A DNA stretch of 64,000 bases from Antricoccus suffuscus (GTDB taxonomy: Bacteria > Actinomycetota > Actinomycetes > Mycobacteriales > Antricoccaceae). Of this stretch, positions 38,314 through 46,893 are shown one piece after another (the stretch's first letter is position 1; each line of letters starts with the position of its first letter). The stretch is from positions 248,001-312,000 of the forward strand of contig NZ_PVUE01000002.1 of NCBI RefSeq assembly GCF_003003235.1, read 5' to 3'. The position numbers and the translations under genes are program-made. The notes under the pieces are model-generated. The model searched no databases. It was not told the origin of the DNA and saw nothing but the letters and a program-made list of their open reading frames with translations.

Positions 38314-39642
38314 CTGACTAAGCTCCGCCGCGCGTCGACGCGCACACTGTTCAACCCGCCGGACGGCGGTACGGTACGCCGTACCGTCCTCCCCGGCGGG
38401 TTGCGTGTTGTTACCGAGTCGATCCCCGGCGCACATTCGGCCACTGTCGGTATCTGGGTAGGCGTCGGTTCGCGCGACGAGACCCGCGCCCAGGCCGGCT
38501 CCGCGCACTACCTCGAACATCTGCTGTTCAAGGGAACTAAGCGGCGGTCGGCCTTGCAGATCGCCTCGGAGATCGACGCGATCGGTGGCGACATGAACGC
38601 GTTCACCGCGCGTGAGAGCACGTGCTTCTACGTCAACGTCCTCGGAAGCGACCTGCCGCTCGCAGTCGACATCATCAGCGACGTCGTACTCGGGGCAACC
38701 ATGCGGTCCGCCGATGTCGACAACGAGCGTCTCGTCGTACTCGAAGAGATCGCCATGCGCGATGACGACCCGATGGATCTGGTGCACGAGCTGTTTCACG
38801 AGACGCTCTTCGGCACTCACCCGCTCGCGCGCTCGATCCTCGGTGACGTCGAACGAATCGAGTCGATTACCCGCGCGCAGATCGCGTCGTTCTACAAGAA
38901 GCACTACCGGCCGGAGAACATGGTGGTGTCGGTTGCCGGGAAGGTGGAGCACGGCGCCGTCGTGGCGTCGGTACGCCGCGCCTTTACCTCGGCTATCGAC
39001 AGCGAGGCCGAGCCGGCGCCCGTGCGACACACGGACGGAGGCGGGTTCGGCGATCCCGAGCGGCGGATTCGCGTCACTCATCGCCGCACCGAACAGGCGC
39101 ACGTCGTACTCGGAACTCGGGCGCTGGATCGGTTTGACGAACGCCGTTTCGCGCTCGCCATTCTGGAGGCGGCGCTCGGTGGCGGCATGAGCTCGCGACT
39201 GTTCCAAGAGATCCGGGAGAACCGCGGACTGGCCTACACGGTCTATGCCTACAGCACGCTCTTCGCCGGTGAGGGACTCTTCGGGGTGTACGCCGGCTGC
39301 GCACCCAAGAAGGTCCGCCAGGTCGTCAAGATCATCCGCGAGCAGCTCGCCGACGTGGCCGCCAACGGCCTGTCGGAGGAGGAAATCGCCCGCGCGATCG
39401 GTCAGGTACGCGGATCGTTGGTGCTTGGGCTGGAGGACACTGGCTCACGGATGGTCCGGCTTGGCCAGAGCGAAGTGTCGTATGGCGACCATGTCGACGT
39501 ACCGTGGTTAATCGACAAGCTCTCGTCGGTGACCGCAGCGCAGGTGTCGTCACTGGCGGCCGATCTGCTGACCCGCCCCCAGTGTCTCGCTGTGGTCGGG
39601 CCGTTCAAGGAAACTGATTTCGACCGCGTGATGTCTGACTGA
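38314..39642 (+). CDS. M16-family (insulinase-like) peptidase, probable CTG start
   Basis: The protein has the inverted zinc motif HYLEH followed by a distal glutamate (LVVLEEIAMRDDDP), which defines M16 peptidases such as the actinobacterial PepR-type protein next to pnp. The first ordinary start in frame is TTG at 38401, but the 29 codons before it (reading ...VRRTVLPGGLRVVTE) contain the strongly conserved N-terminal segment TLPGGLRVVTE of the family. The only plausible start between the pnp stop and that segment is CTG at 38314 (LTKLRRASTRT). The gene is in the same frame as pnp, separated from it by TAG. From CTG it is 442 aa. Confidence 0.75.
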   Translation: MTKLRRASTRTLFNPPDGGTVRRTVLPGGLRVVTESIPGAHSATVGIWVGVGSRDETRAQAGSAHYLEHLLFKGTKRRSALQIASEIDAIGGDMNAFTARESTCFYVNVLGSDLPLAVDIISDVVLGATMRSADVDNERLVVLEEIAMRDDDPMDLVHELFHETLFGTHPLARSILGDVERIESITRAQIASFYKKHYRPENMVVSVAGKVEHGAVVASVRRAFTSAIDSEAEPAPVRHTDGGGFGDPERRIRVTHRRTEQAHVVLGTRALDRFDERRFALAILEAALGGGMSSRLFQEIRENRGLAYTVYAYSTLFAGEGLFGVYAGCAPKKVRQVVKIIREQLADVAANGLSEEEIARAIGQVRGSLVLGLEDTGSRMVRLGQSEVSYGDHVDVPWLIDKLSSVTAAQVSSLAADLLTRPQCLAVVGPFKETDFDRVMSD

Positions 39643-39654
39643 CCGCACGCATGA

Positions 39655-40443
<789 letters not shown>

Positions 40444-40450
40444 CCATCGC

Positions 40451-40524
40451 GCGATCCGTCACGAAAGTCCCGCGATCCGTCACGAAAGTCCCGCGATCCG
40501 TCACGAAAGTCCCGCGATCCGTCA
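40451..40524. repeat. 21-bp tandem repeat, three and a half units
   Basis: The unit GCGATCCGTCACGAAAGTCCC is repeated perfectly at 40451, 40472 and 40493, with an 11-nt partial fourth unit from 40514 that runs into the stop codon of the convergent acyltransferase gene. It fills the whole gap between dapB and that gene. There are no unique spacers, so it is a simple minisatellite. Confidence 0.95.
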
Positions 40525-41220
40525 TCGACGGGGGGATTTGCGAACCGGACCAGGGGAGAACTTGTCGACGAGTTGTTGCCCGGAGAGCGTCGCGATCGCC
40601 TTCATCATGTCTTCGGTCAGCACCCGGCTACGCACGGCCATGGAGCCCTCGGCGTATGAGGACGGATAGATCAGTGGGCCGAACCGTACGACGACTTTTG
40701 CCGGACGCGGAAGCCGGTTGCCGACTGGATGGAGCCGATCGGTACCGATGATCCCGCACGGCAGGACCGGCGATCCGGTCGACAGCGCCAGCCGGGCGGC
40801 GCCGGTCTTCCCTCGGTAGAGACGACCGTCGGGGGAGCGAGTGCCTTCGGGGTGGATGGCGAACGCGCGATGATCACGCAGCGCCTGCTGGGCAGCCTCG
40901 AGGGACAGTACGGCGGCTCGACCTCCGGCCCGATCTACCGGAATCGTGCCGATACGCTCCATGAAGGACGCGACGACTTTGCCTTTGATTCCGGGCATCT
41001 CGAAGTACTCCGCCTTGCCTAAGAACGTCACTGGACGACCAACGGCCAGGGGGAGTACGACGCCGTCCATCGCCGAGAGATGGTTGGCGGCGACGATCAC
41101 CGCACCGTTGAGCGGCACGAACTCACCGCCCTCCACGTCGAGCCGCGAGATGAGCCGGATGGCCGGCCCGACCAGGACGTGGCGCAGCACCCGGTCGGTG
41201 CGCAGGTGCTTGTCAGCCAT
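40522..41220 (-). CDS. 1-acyl-sn-glycerol-3-phosphate acyltransferase (PlsC type)
   Basis: The 232-aa protein has the PlsC-family boxes: NHLSAMDG (H-x4-D), FMERIGTIPVDR, AIHPEGTRSPDG and the proline box GSPVLPCGIIG. It transfers acyl chains to lysophosphatidate or a related acceptor. The ATG at 41220 (ADKHLRTDRVL) was chosen; it overlaps the upstream acetyltransferase stop by 8 nt. A start at 41247 is also open. Confidence 0.88.
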   Translation of the reverse strand: MADKHLRTDRVLRHVLVGPAIRLISRLDVEGGEFVPLNGAVIVAANHLSAMDGVVLPLAVGRPVTFLGKAEYFEMPGIKGKVVASFMERIGTIPVDRAGGRAAVLSLEAAQQALRDHRAFAIHPEGTRSPDGRLYRGKTGAARLALSTGSPVLPCGIIGTDRLHPVGNRLPRPAKVVVRFGPLIYPSSYAEGSMAVRSRVLTEDMMKAIATLSGQQLVDKFSPGPVRKSPRR

Positions 41221-41833
41221 CTGCGGTGGGGTGTTCGGGACTGACAATGGGAAGCTGCGGTCGTTCGTCGGCGGCGGGCTTGGCCTCGGCGATGTCGGTG
41301 GCGAAGCGATACTGGTCGGTCGGCTGCCCGCCGGCGTCGAGCGTCCGGGTCCAACCGTCGCGTTCCCACCCTGCCGAGCGTAGGAACCCCGCGGTGACTG
41401 TGTCGCGTGCGATGACCCAGCAAATCAGGTGCGCCGCACCTCCTTGTCGAGCCACGGTCACCGCTGCCGACAACAGCCGGGACCCGTGGCCGCGGCGGCC
41501 CCAACGCGGTTCGACCAGGAGGGTGACAATTTCGGCGGTGGGTGCGGTGATGTCTTCCTCGTCCTCGGCGGGCGGTGCCAACGCGATGAACCCGACCGTC
41601 GATTCGCCGGTGCTGGATCGTTCGTACGCCGTGAACACCCGATGGCCGTTCGTGGGTGGATCGGTGATGGCATCGCGCCAGGCGGCCACCGCATTTTCCT
41701 CGGTCATGATTTCTAGCGCGGCCGGCGGCAGGATTGCGTCGTACGCCTGATGCCACGTCGCGACGTGGATCCGGCCGAGTTCGTTCGCGTCATCCTCGCG
41801 CGACTCGCGCACATGAGTATCGGCCATCTCCAC
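41213..41833 (-). CDS. GNAT-family N-acetyltransferase
   Basis: The 206-aa protein has a GNAT fold with VREsREDDANELGRIHVATWHQAYDAILP at the start and VTLLVEPRWGRRGHGSRLLSAAV as the acetyl-CoA binding segment (RRGHGS). FLRSAGWERDGWTRTL near the end fits motif B. Acceptor unknown. It overlaps the acyltransferase gene and is divergent to the YcaQ-like gene. Confidence 0.85.
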   Translation of the reverse strand: MEMADTHVRESREDDANELGRIHVATWHQAYDAILPPAALEIMTEENAVAAWRDAITDPPTNGHRVFTAYERSSTGESTVGFIALAPPAEDEEDITAPTAEIVTLLVEPRWGRRGHGSRLLSAAVTVARQGGAAHLICWVIARDTVTAGFLRSAGWERDGWTRTLDAGGQPTDQYRFATDIAEAKPAADERPQLPIVSPEHPTADG

Positions 41834-41913
41834 AGCCTATCTATCGATCCGTCTGGATGGCGCACACGCCCGCACGGTCGGACATGTCGGTTCCATCCGT
41901 CACAATGGTCGTC

Positions 41914-43164
41914 ATGGCCTATAGACAGTCTCTTGGCGTGAGCGCGCCGCTCGTTAGCCCGCGTCGGCGAGACTCGATCTCGGTGCGGCAGGCCCGAAGG
42001 GTCGCGCTTGCCGCCCAGGGCTTCGCCGACCGCGCGCCAACCTCCGCGGTGACGCGCCGGCATCTCAAGCGGCTGCTCGACCGGGTCAAGGTCCTGCAGA
42101 TCGACTCGGTCAATGTGCTGTCTCGCGCGCACTACCTGCCCGCGTTTTCACGGCTCGGCCGCTACGACCGCGCGGTGCTCGACGCGATGGCATCACCAAA
42201 GCGGGACGTTTTCGAATATTGGGCACACATGGCCTCGTACTCGCCGGTCGAGCATCACCCGCTGTTGCGCTGGCGGATGCGTCGTGCGGAGGAAAATGCC
42301 TGGGGCCGTCTAAATGCAGTGCAGTCGCGCAACCCCAGGATTCTTGACGAGGCGCTGGAGTACGTCGCGGAGCATGGTGCGATCACCGCCAGTGTGCTCG
42401 CGCCCGACCGTCCTAACAAAGTCCCTGGTGAGATGTGGAGCTGGCACGACGGCAAAGTAGCTCTTGAATACCTCTTCCACAGCGGTGAGATCACCGCGGT
42501 ACGGCGAAACTCGCAGTTCGAGCGGGTCTACGACCTGACCGCGCGGGTGATCCCACAGCAGATTCTCGACGTCCCTACACCAGATGCGGACGATGCCCGG
42601 CGCGCACTGGTCGAGTTAGCGGCGCAGGCTCACGGGATCGCGACGGCGACACATCTGCGAGACTATTTCCGACTGCCCGCGGCCGGGATTTCCGAATATA
42701 TAGCGGATTTGGTCGAGGATGGCGTGCTCGCGCCGGTCACAGTTAAGGGCGTTGACGGAGTCTGGTACTTGCATCGCGATGCCCGCATGCCGCGTGCGGT
42801 GCCGGCCCGCGCCCTGCTGTCGCCGTTTGACTCACTCATCTGGGAGCGTGCGCGAACCGAGTCGCTGTGGGACGCGCGCTACCGGATCGAAATCTACGTG
42901 CCGAAGCACAAGCGAGTGCACGGTTACTACGTGCTGCCGTTCCTGATCAACGAGCAGATTGCCGCCCGCGTCGATCTCAAGGCCGACCGGCAGGCGGGTG
43001 CTCTGGTCGTGCAGAGCGCACACCTGGAGCAAGACTGCGAGCTACCGACCAGCTTCGTCGCGGCAGAGCTGTGGGACGAGCTCACGCTGATGGCGCAGTG
43101 GATGGGGCTAGGCGGCGTACAGGTAAGGCCCGTCGGCGACCTCGCGCAGCACCTTCCGGCCTGA
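41914..43164 (+). CDS. YcaQ/AlkX-like winged-helix DNA glycosylase family protein
   Basis: The 416-aa protein matches the HTH_42 (DUF1006) family: VLQIDSVNVLSRAHYLPAFSRLGRYDRA near the N-terminus, FEYWAHMASYSP, and LLSPFDSLIWERARTESLWDARYRIEIYVP then RVHGYYVLPFLINEQIAARVDLKADR. Characterised members (E. coli YcaQ, Streptomyces AlkZ) are glycosylases that unhook alkylated or cross-linked DNA. The glutamine-containing catalytic QxD/QxQ region corresponds to LQID here. This gene is the last backbone-like gene before the selenoprotein cassette. Confidence 0.85.
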   Translation: MAYRQSLGVSAPLVSPRRRDSISVRQARRVALAAQGFADRAPTSAVTRRHLKRLLDRVKVLQIDSVNVLSRAHYLPAFSRLGRYDRAVLDAMASPKRDVFEYWAHMASYSPVEHHPLLRWRMRRAEENAWGRLNAVQSRNPRILDEALEYVAEHGAITASVLAPDRPNKVPGEMWSWHDGKVALEYLFHSGEITAVRRNSQFERVYDLTARVIPQQILDVPTPDADDARRALVELAAQAHGIATATHLRDYFRLPAAGISEYIADLVEDGVLAPVTVKGVDGVWYLHRDARMPRAVPARALLSPFDSLIWERARTESLWDARYRIEIYVPKHKRVHGYYVLPFLINEQIAARVDLKADRQAGALVVQSAHLEQDCELPTSFVAAELWDELTLMAQWMGLGGVQVRPVGDLAQHLPA

Positions 43165-43221
43165 CTACTGAAAAGTCGCCCGCTCCTGTGTCTTGCGGGC
43201 CGTTCCTGATCGGCGCCGTCG

Positions 43222-43254
43222 TTGACACCACTGTATGCAGACCTGTACAAAGGT
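43222..43254 (+). promoter_or_regulatory. Candidate promoter/operator of the selenoprotein cassette
   Basis: TTGACA occurs at 43222-43227, a good -35 box. Just downstream an inverted repeat ACCT-GTACAA-AGGT spans 43241-43254, overlapping where a -10 element would lie. A short dyad around GTAC in this position suits a GntR/FCD repressor, one of which is encoded at 52.9 kb. The link between the two is inference from position only. Confidence 0.4.
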
Positions 43255-43302
43255 GTTCGATGAATTGGATTCAATTTCGGATCCATCTCGCTTGGAGGAC
43301 AT

Positions 43303-44589
43303 ATGTCGACCGATCCGGCAACACTTGAGGCTCAGGTTGCGGCATCTGCCGATACATACACGCCCAAGCAACGCCGTCGAGTACTAGCCGCGGCGTCCCT
43401 CGGGTGGGGTCTTGAGTATTTCGACTTCATGTTGCCGACGCTGTTGTCGGTGGCGATCATGGCGCACTACAACGTCGACGCGGGCACCTTCAGCGCGGCC
43501 TTGATGGTGCAGTTGGTTGGCTCGGCCGTTGGAGGCCTGATCTTCGGCTGGCTCGGCGACAAGTTCGGTCGGCGTGCCACTCTCATCTGGTCAATTCTTA
43601 TCTACTCGGTAGCGACCGGCCTCATCGTCTTCACGCCGCCGTTTGCGGTCTTCGTCCTTCTTCGCTTCTTCGCGGGGTTGGGCACTGGGGGTGAGTGGGC
43701 AGTCGGGTTCGCCTGGATCAACGAGGTATGGAAGCCCAAGCGTCGAGGTTTCTCGGGGTCTTTGATCCAGGCGTCGCTGTGGCCTGCGTACGCCTTGGCG
43801 ATCTTGGTCTCGCAGGTCGTCGTCGAGTGGCAGTGGGCTTTCCTGATCGGACTCGCACCCGTGCTTGCGTGCGTGTGGATCCGACTTACCTGCCCCGAGT
43901 CCAAGCAGTGGGAAGAGCTGCAGCGGCTCAAGGCCGACGGAAAACTCTCCGATGAGATTCAGGCCAAAGCTCGCCGCTCGGCGTGGGTCCAGATCTTCAT
44001 GAAGGAGAACCGGAAGACACTCCTGCTCGGAGTCCTTGTCGCGTTCGGTGCCCAATGGGTCCCGTACACGGCTACCACTTGGATGCCGACACTCCTCCGA
44101 GAAGATCTGGGCATGACCAAGGGCGAATCAAGCAACGTGCTTTACATCGCGGCGGCCATCTCGTTCGTCAGCTTTATTGCCGCGGGCTGGCTGTCGGATC
44201 GATATGGTCGACGCAGAGTCTGCGTGTGGTTTGCTGGGTTACAGGCACTGACGTTTGGCGTGATGTTTGTGATCGCGGCTCTCGGGGCGTCGCTTCAGCC
44301 TTACGTCATTCTGTATTGGCTCGCGTCGGTCTTCTTGGGCTATTTTGGAATCTTCGGCGCATGGTTCGGCGAGCTATTTCCCACTCGGATCAGGGCGCTG
44401 GGCTCGGCGGCCGCCTACAACGTCGGCCGGGGCCTGTCGAGTCTTGGCACCATCATCGGCGGCGCGATCGCGGTGAGCCAGGGATACTCATACGCCGTCA
44501 GCATGGCCGTCGTGGGCTGTCTGGTCGTGGCCCTGGTCGGATCGTTGTTAGGTGACCGCACCGGTCGAGAAATTCACGCGGAGGAATAG
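43303..44589 (+). CDS. MFS transporter, organic-acid:H+ symporter type
   Basis: The 428-aa protein has 12 predicted membrane helices and the MFS loop motif GWLGDKFGRRATL between helices 2 and 3, repeated as GWLSDRYGRRRVC between helices 8 and 9. GLGTGGEWAVGFAWINEVWKPKRRG is typical of the metabolite/aromatic-acid:H+ symporter groups, which import rather than export. It is the first gene of the cassette, with a clean GGAGG ribosome-binding site, and 14 nt separate it from the first selenoprotein gene. It probably brings in the substrate of the pathway; the substrate is unknown. Confidence 0.85.
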   Translation: MSTDPATLEAQVAASADTYTPKQRRRVLAAASLGWGLEYFDFMLPTLLSVAIMAHYNVDAGTFSAALMVQLVGSAVGGLIFGWLGDKFGRRATLIWSILIYSVATGLIVFTPPFAVFVLLRFFAGLGTGGEWAVGFAWINEVWKPKRRGFSGSLIQASLWPAYALAILVSQVVVEWQWAFLIGLAPVLACVWIRLTCPESKQWEELQRLKADGKLSDEIQAKARRSAWVQIFMKENRKTLLLGVLVAFGAQWVPYTATTWMPTLLREDLGMTKGESSNVLYIAAAISFVSFIAAGWLSDRYGRRRVCVWFAGLQALTFGVMFVIAALGASLQPYVILYWLASVFLGYFGIFGAWFGELFPTRIRALGSAAAYNVGRGLSSLGTIIGGAIAVSQGYSYAVSMAVVGCLVVALVGSLLGDRTGREIHAEE

Positions 44590-44603
44590 GGGTACTACCA
44601 ACT

Positions 44604-46349
44604 ATGGCTGATTCATACGACGTTGTCTGGCCGCTCGGTCGCCGAGGTATCGAAAATGTAGAAGCGCATGATCGACCCAACAGCCTTGACGGGAAAACAG
44701 TCGCGTTTCTTTGGGACTACCTGTTCAGGGGGCCCGAGATGTTCGATGCTATCGAGGCAGAAATTACGTCCCGATACTCGGATGTCACGTTCGTATCGCA
44801 TGAGGAGTTTGGCAACTTCCACGCGTCCATGGCCGCGGAGAAACGGATTCTCGAGCAACTTCCCGAGATGCTGCATACGCGCAAGGTGGACCTTGTGATT
44901 GCCGCGGTAGGCGCTTGAGGTAGCTGTATGCCTGCCGTGATGCGGGCCTGCGCAACGGTCGAACGAGCCGGAATATCAGCCCTGGCAATTGGCGGGGCTG
45001 GATTCGAAGGGATGGGCCGCGCCATCGGGCGTTCCATGGGCATCTCGCACGTGCCGATCGTCTCCTATCCAGGCGTCATTCTCACTGACGACACCGAGGT
45101 CTTCCTCCGCAAGATGTCCGAAACTGTCGCACCTCAAGTGGTTGACGGACTGCTCAAGAGCACTGCGACCATAAGCGACGACGTGCCAGATGACGACGCC
45201 GAGCCCACGGACCGTGAGGTGGTGTTCTCTGGTTCGCTCGCTGAAGTCCAAGAGTTCTTCCACGAGAAGAGCTGGACTGATGGGCTCCCGATCATTCCGC
45301 CAACGATTGAGGCCGCCAACGAATTTCTCCGCCACACGGATCGGCCGCCGGATGAAGTCATGGGCCATCTGCTGCCGGACCTTCGCGAGGCGACGATATG
45401 GAATGTCGCAGTCAACGGGGTCATGGCAGGCTGCCGGCCCGAGTACATGCCAGTGCTCGTCGGAATTGTTGAATGTCTCCTTGACCCGGTGTTTCGGATC
45501 CAGGATGCCGGCTCGACTCCCGGGTGGGAGCCGCTGGTGATTCTGTCCGGTCCGGTCGTCAATGCACTCGGGTTCAACTCAGGAACCGGTGTGATGCGCA
45601 TCGGGCGACAAGCGAACTCCAGTGTCGGGAGGTTCGTTCGCCTGTATATGCGCAATGTGCCTGGTCTGCGGATCGCGCCGGACCACACGGATCAGGGAGC
45701 GATTGCGACGTCGTTCAACGCAGTGCTCGCCGAGAACGATCGTGCCGTTGAAGATCTCGGCTGGTCGTCGTTTCGAGCAGACAAGGGTTTTGACCGTGCC
45801 GAGAGTGTCGTGTCAGTGCGAAGCTGCGTCACGATCAGTGCACCGATCTACACCGGCGGCGACACGGCCGAAGACCACCTGAGGACGCTAGCGCTCATCT
45901 TCGGCAACGCCATGGGGCCCTGGTCCTACACCGGGTTCGAGTTCGGTGAATGGCATCCGGTGCTCGTACTCGGCCCGAGCATCGCGCGCGCACTTGAGGA
46001 GCACGGGGTCGGAAAAGACGACCTGCGCCGTTACCTCGCCCAGAACATGACCATCTCGGTCGATGACTTGAACCGCTACGCGTGGCAGGTTGGCTCGACC
46101 AGTTTCTCCGTGGACAAGATGGTCGAAAGCGGCGAGCTAGCGGCCAGCTATGGGCCGGTCGGTGATGCCAGTCGACACGTTCCGATGTGCCCGACTCCCG
46201 ACTGTATCGACATCGTTGTGGCCGGCAACGAAAGTAGAAACCAATCCAGGGGCTACGTACAGAACCATGTCCAGGGCGTGCCAGTGTCTAGGTCAATAGC
46301 GTTTCGTGGCACCGCGAGTGAGAATCAGCCGCATCGGCGAACGGAGTGA
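44604..46349 (+). CDS. UGSC-family selenoprotein fused to a DGLPxxPPT domain (contains in-frame TGA as Sec)
   Basis: Read with TGA 44916-44918 as selenocysteine the gene encodes 581 aa. Residues 1-190 are an alpha/beta domain: KTVAFLWDY strand, VDLVIAAVGA strand, then U105-G106-S107-C108 at the head of a helix, then ISALAIGGAGFEGMG and VPIVSYPG. From about residue 195 a second domain carries DGLPIIPPT (226-234) and VMAGCRPEYMPV. If the TGA were a stop, a 104-aa piece and a 473-aa piece lacking a good ribosome-binding site would remain, yet both match the second selenoprotein and its partner. A hairpin suitable as SECIS follows (44929-44954). UGSC is a named (seleno)protein family; its reaction is not established to my knowledge. 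A Sec next to a resolving Cys two residues on suggests redox or nucleophilic attack. Confidence 0.92.
44929..44954 (+). promoter_or_regulatory. bSECIS-like hairpin of the first selenoprotein gene
   Basis: CCG (44935-44937) pairs with CGG (44943-44945) closing the loop UGAUG (44938-44942). Below it G34-C47, U33-G50 and the outer TGC/GCA (44929-44931 with 44952-44954) extend the stem with bulges. The loop begins 20 nt after the UGA and has G in its second position, within the usual limits for bacterial SECIS elements read by SelB (loop 16-37 nt from UGA, G among its first two bases). Confidence 0.65.
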
Positions 46350-46353
46350 GTGA

Positions 46354-46893
46354 ATGAAGATCTACAACCCGACGTACGGGGTTCGGGACGCTACCGGGCA
46401 TCTTGCCGTGCATGCGAGTTCGGCGCTCACCGACACCATCTGCCTCTACTCAAACTCCAAACCCAACGCGTCCAACTTGCTCAACGGAATCGCCGCCGGG
46501 GCCGTTGCGGCCCTCGGTGTGCCCGAAGTCGGCTTCGTATCAAAACCCAACGCAGCGGTGGCTGGTGAAACCGAGACTTACGACTGGCTTGCCGAGCGCT
46601 ATCGGTTCGCCTTACTCGCCTCGGGTGATTGAGGCTCTTGCTCATCGTGGAGTTTCCACGATTCAGTCGAGCTCGAGAACCGAGGCGTGACGGCATTTGT
46701 GGTAGTCACCAAGCCATTCCTGCCGCTTGTGAAGGCACAGGCCAAGAGCCGAGGCGTTGAGCCAAAACTCATCGTCGTCGGGCATCCAATTGGCGGACTA
46801 AATGAGACAGAGCTTCAAGAGCGGATCACGGAGGGTATCGAAGGATTCCTAAGTGAGTTCGCAAGAGTACGAGAGGAGGGAAATCGTGGCTGA
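46354..46893 (+). CDS. UGSC-family selenoprotein, single domain (contains in-frame TGA as Sec)
   Basis: Read with TGA 46630-46632 as selenocysteine, the gene encodes 179 aa with U93-G94-S95-C96. The fold pattern repeats that of the first selenoprotein: a strand (YRFALLASGD) ending in UGSC, a helix, then GVTAFVVVTKPF and PKLIVVGHPIGG. GGAG lies 7 nt before the ATG, and the gene follows the first selenoprotein by 4 nt. A perfect 8-bp hairpin follows the UGA. It ends in TGA inside the ribosome-binding region/start of the next gene (overlap with GTG 46886). Standard translation would give a 92-aa fragment and an orphan 68-aa frame. It is probably the catalytic partner of the stand-alone DGLP protein encoded next. 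Confidence 0.92.
46644..46662 (+). promoter_or_regulatory. bSECIS-like hairpin of the second selenoprotein gene
   Basis: ATCGTGGA (46644-46651) pairs perfectly with TCCACGAT (46655-46662) around the loop GTT. The loop starts 20 nt after the UGA, the same distance as in the first selenoprotein gene, and its first base is G. The stem is entirely inside the coding frame. Confidence 0.8.

Noticed and set aside
35776-39207. A 1143-codon open frame on the reverse strand
   Set aside because: It is antisense to pnp and the M16 peptidase, rich in Arg/Asp/Val as expected for the mirror of high-GC coding sequence, and has no recognisable domain.
40451-40524. A small CRISPR array
   Set aside because: The repeats are directly contiguous with no unique spacers and no cas genes are near.
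44604-46349. Reading this as two genes, or as a pseudogene split by a nonsense mutation
   Set aside because: The TGA is followed by Gly-Ser-Cys, the same happens in the next gene, a SECIS-like hairpin is at the right distance and selB plus tRNA-Sec are in the same region. A decayed gene would not show this pattern twice.
46687-46893. A separate 68-aa gene starting at GTG 46687
   Set aside because: It has no ribosome-binding site and its sequence is simply the C-terminal half of the UGSC domain continuing from the upstream frame.
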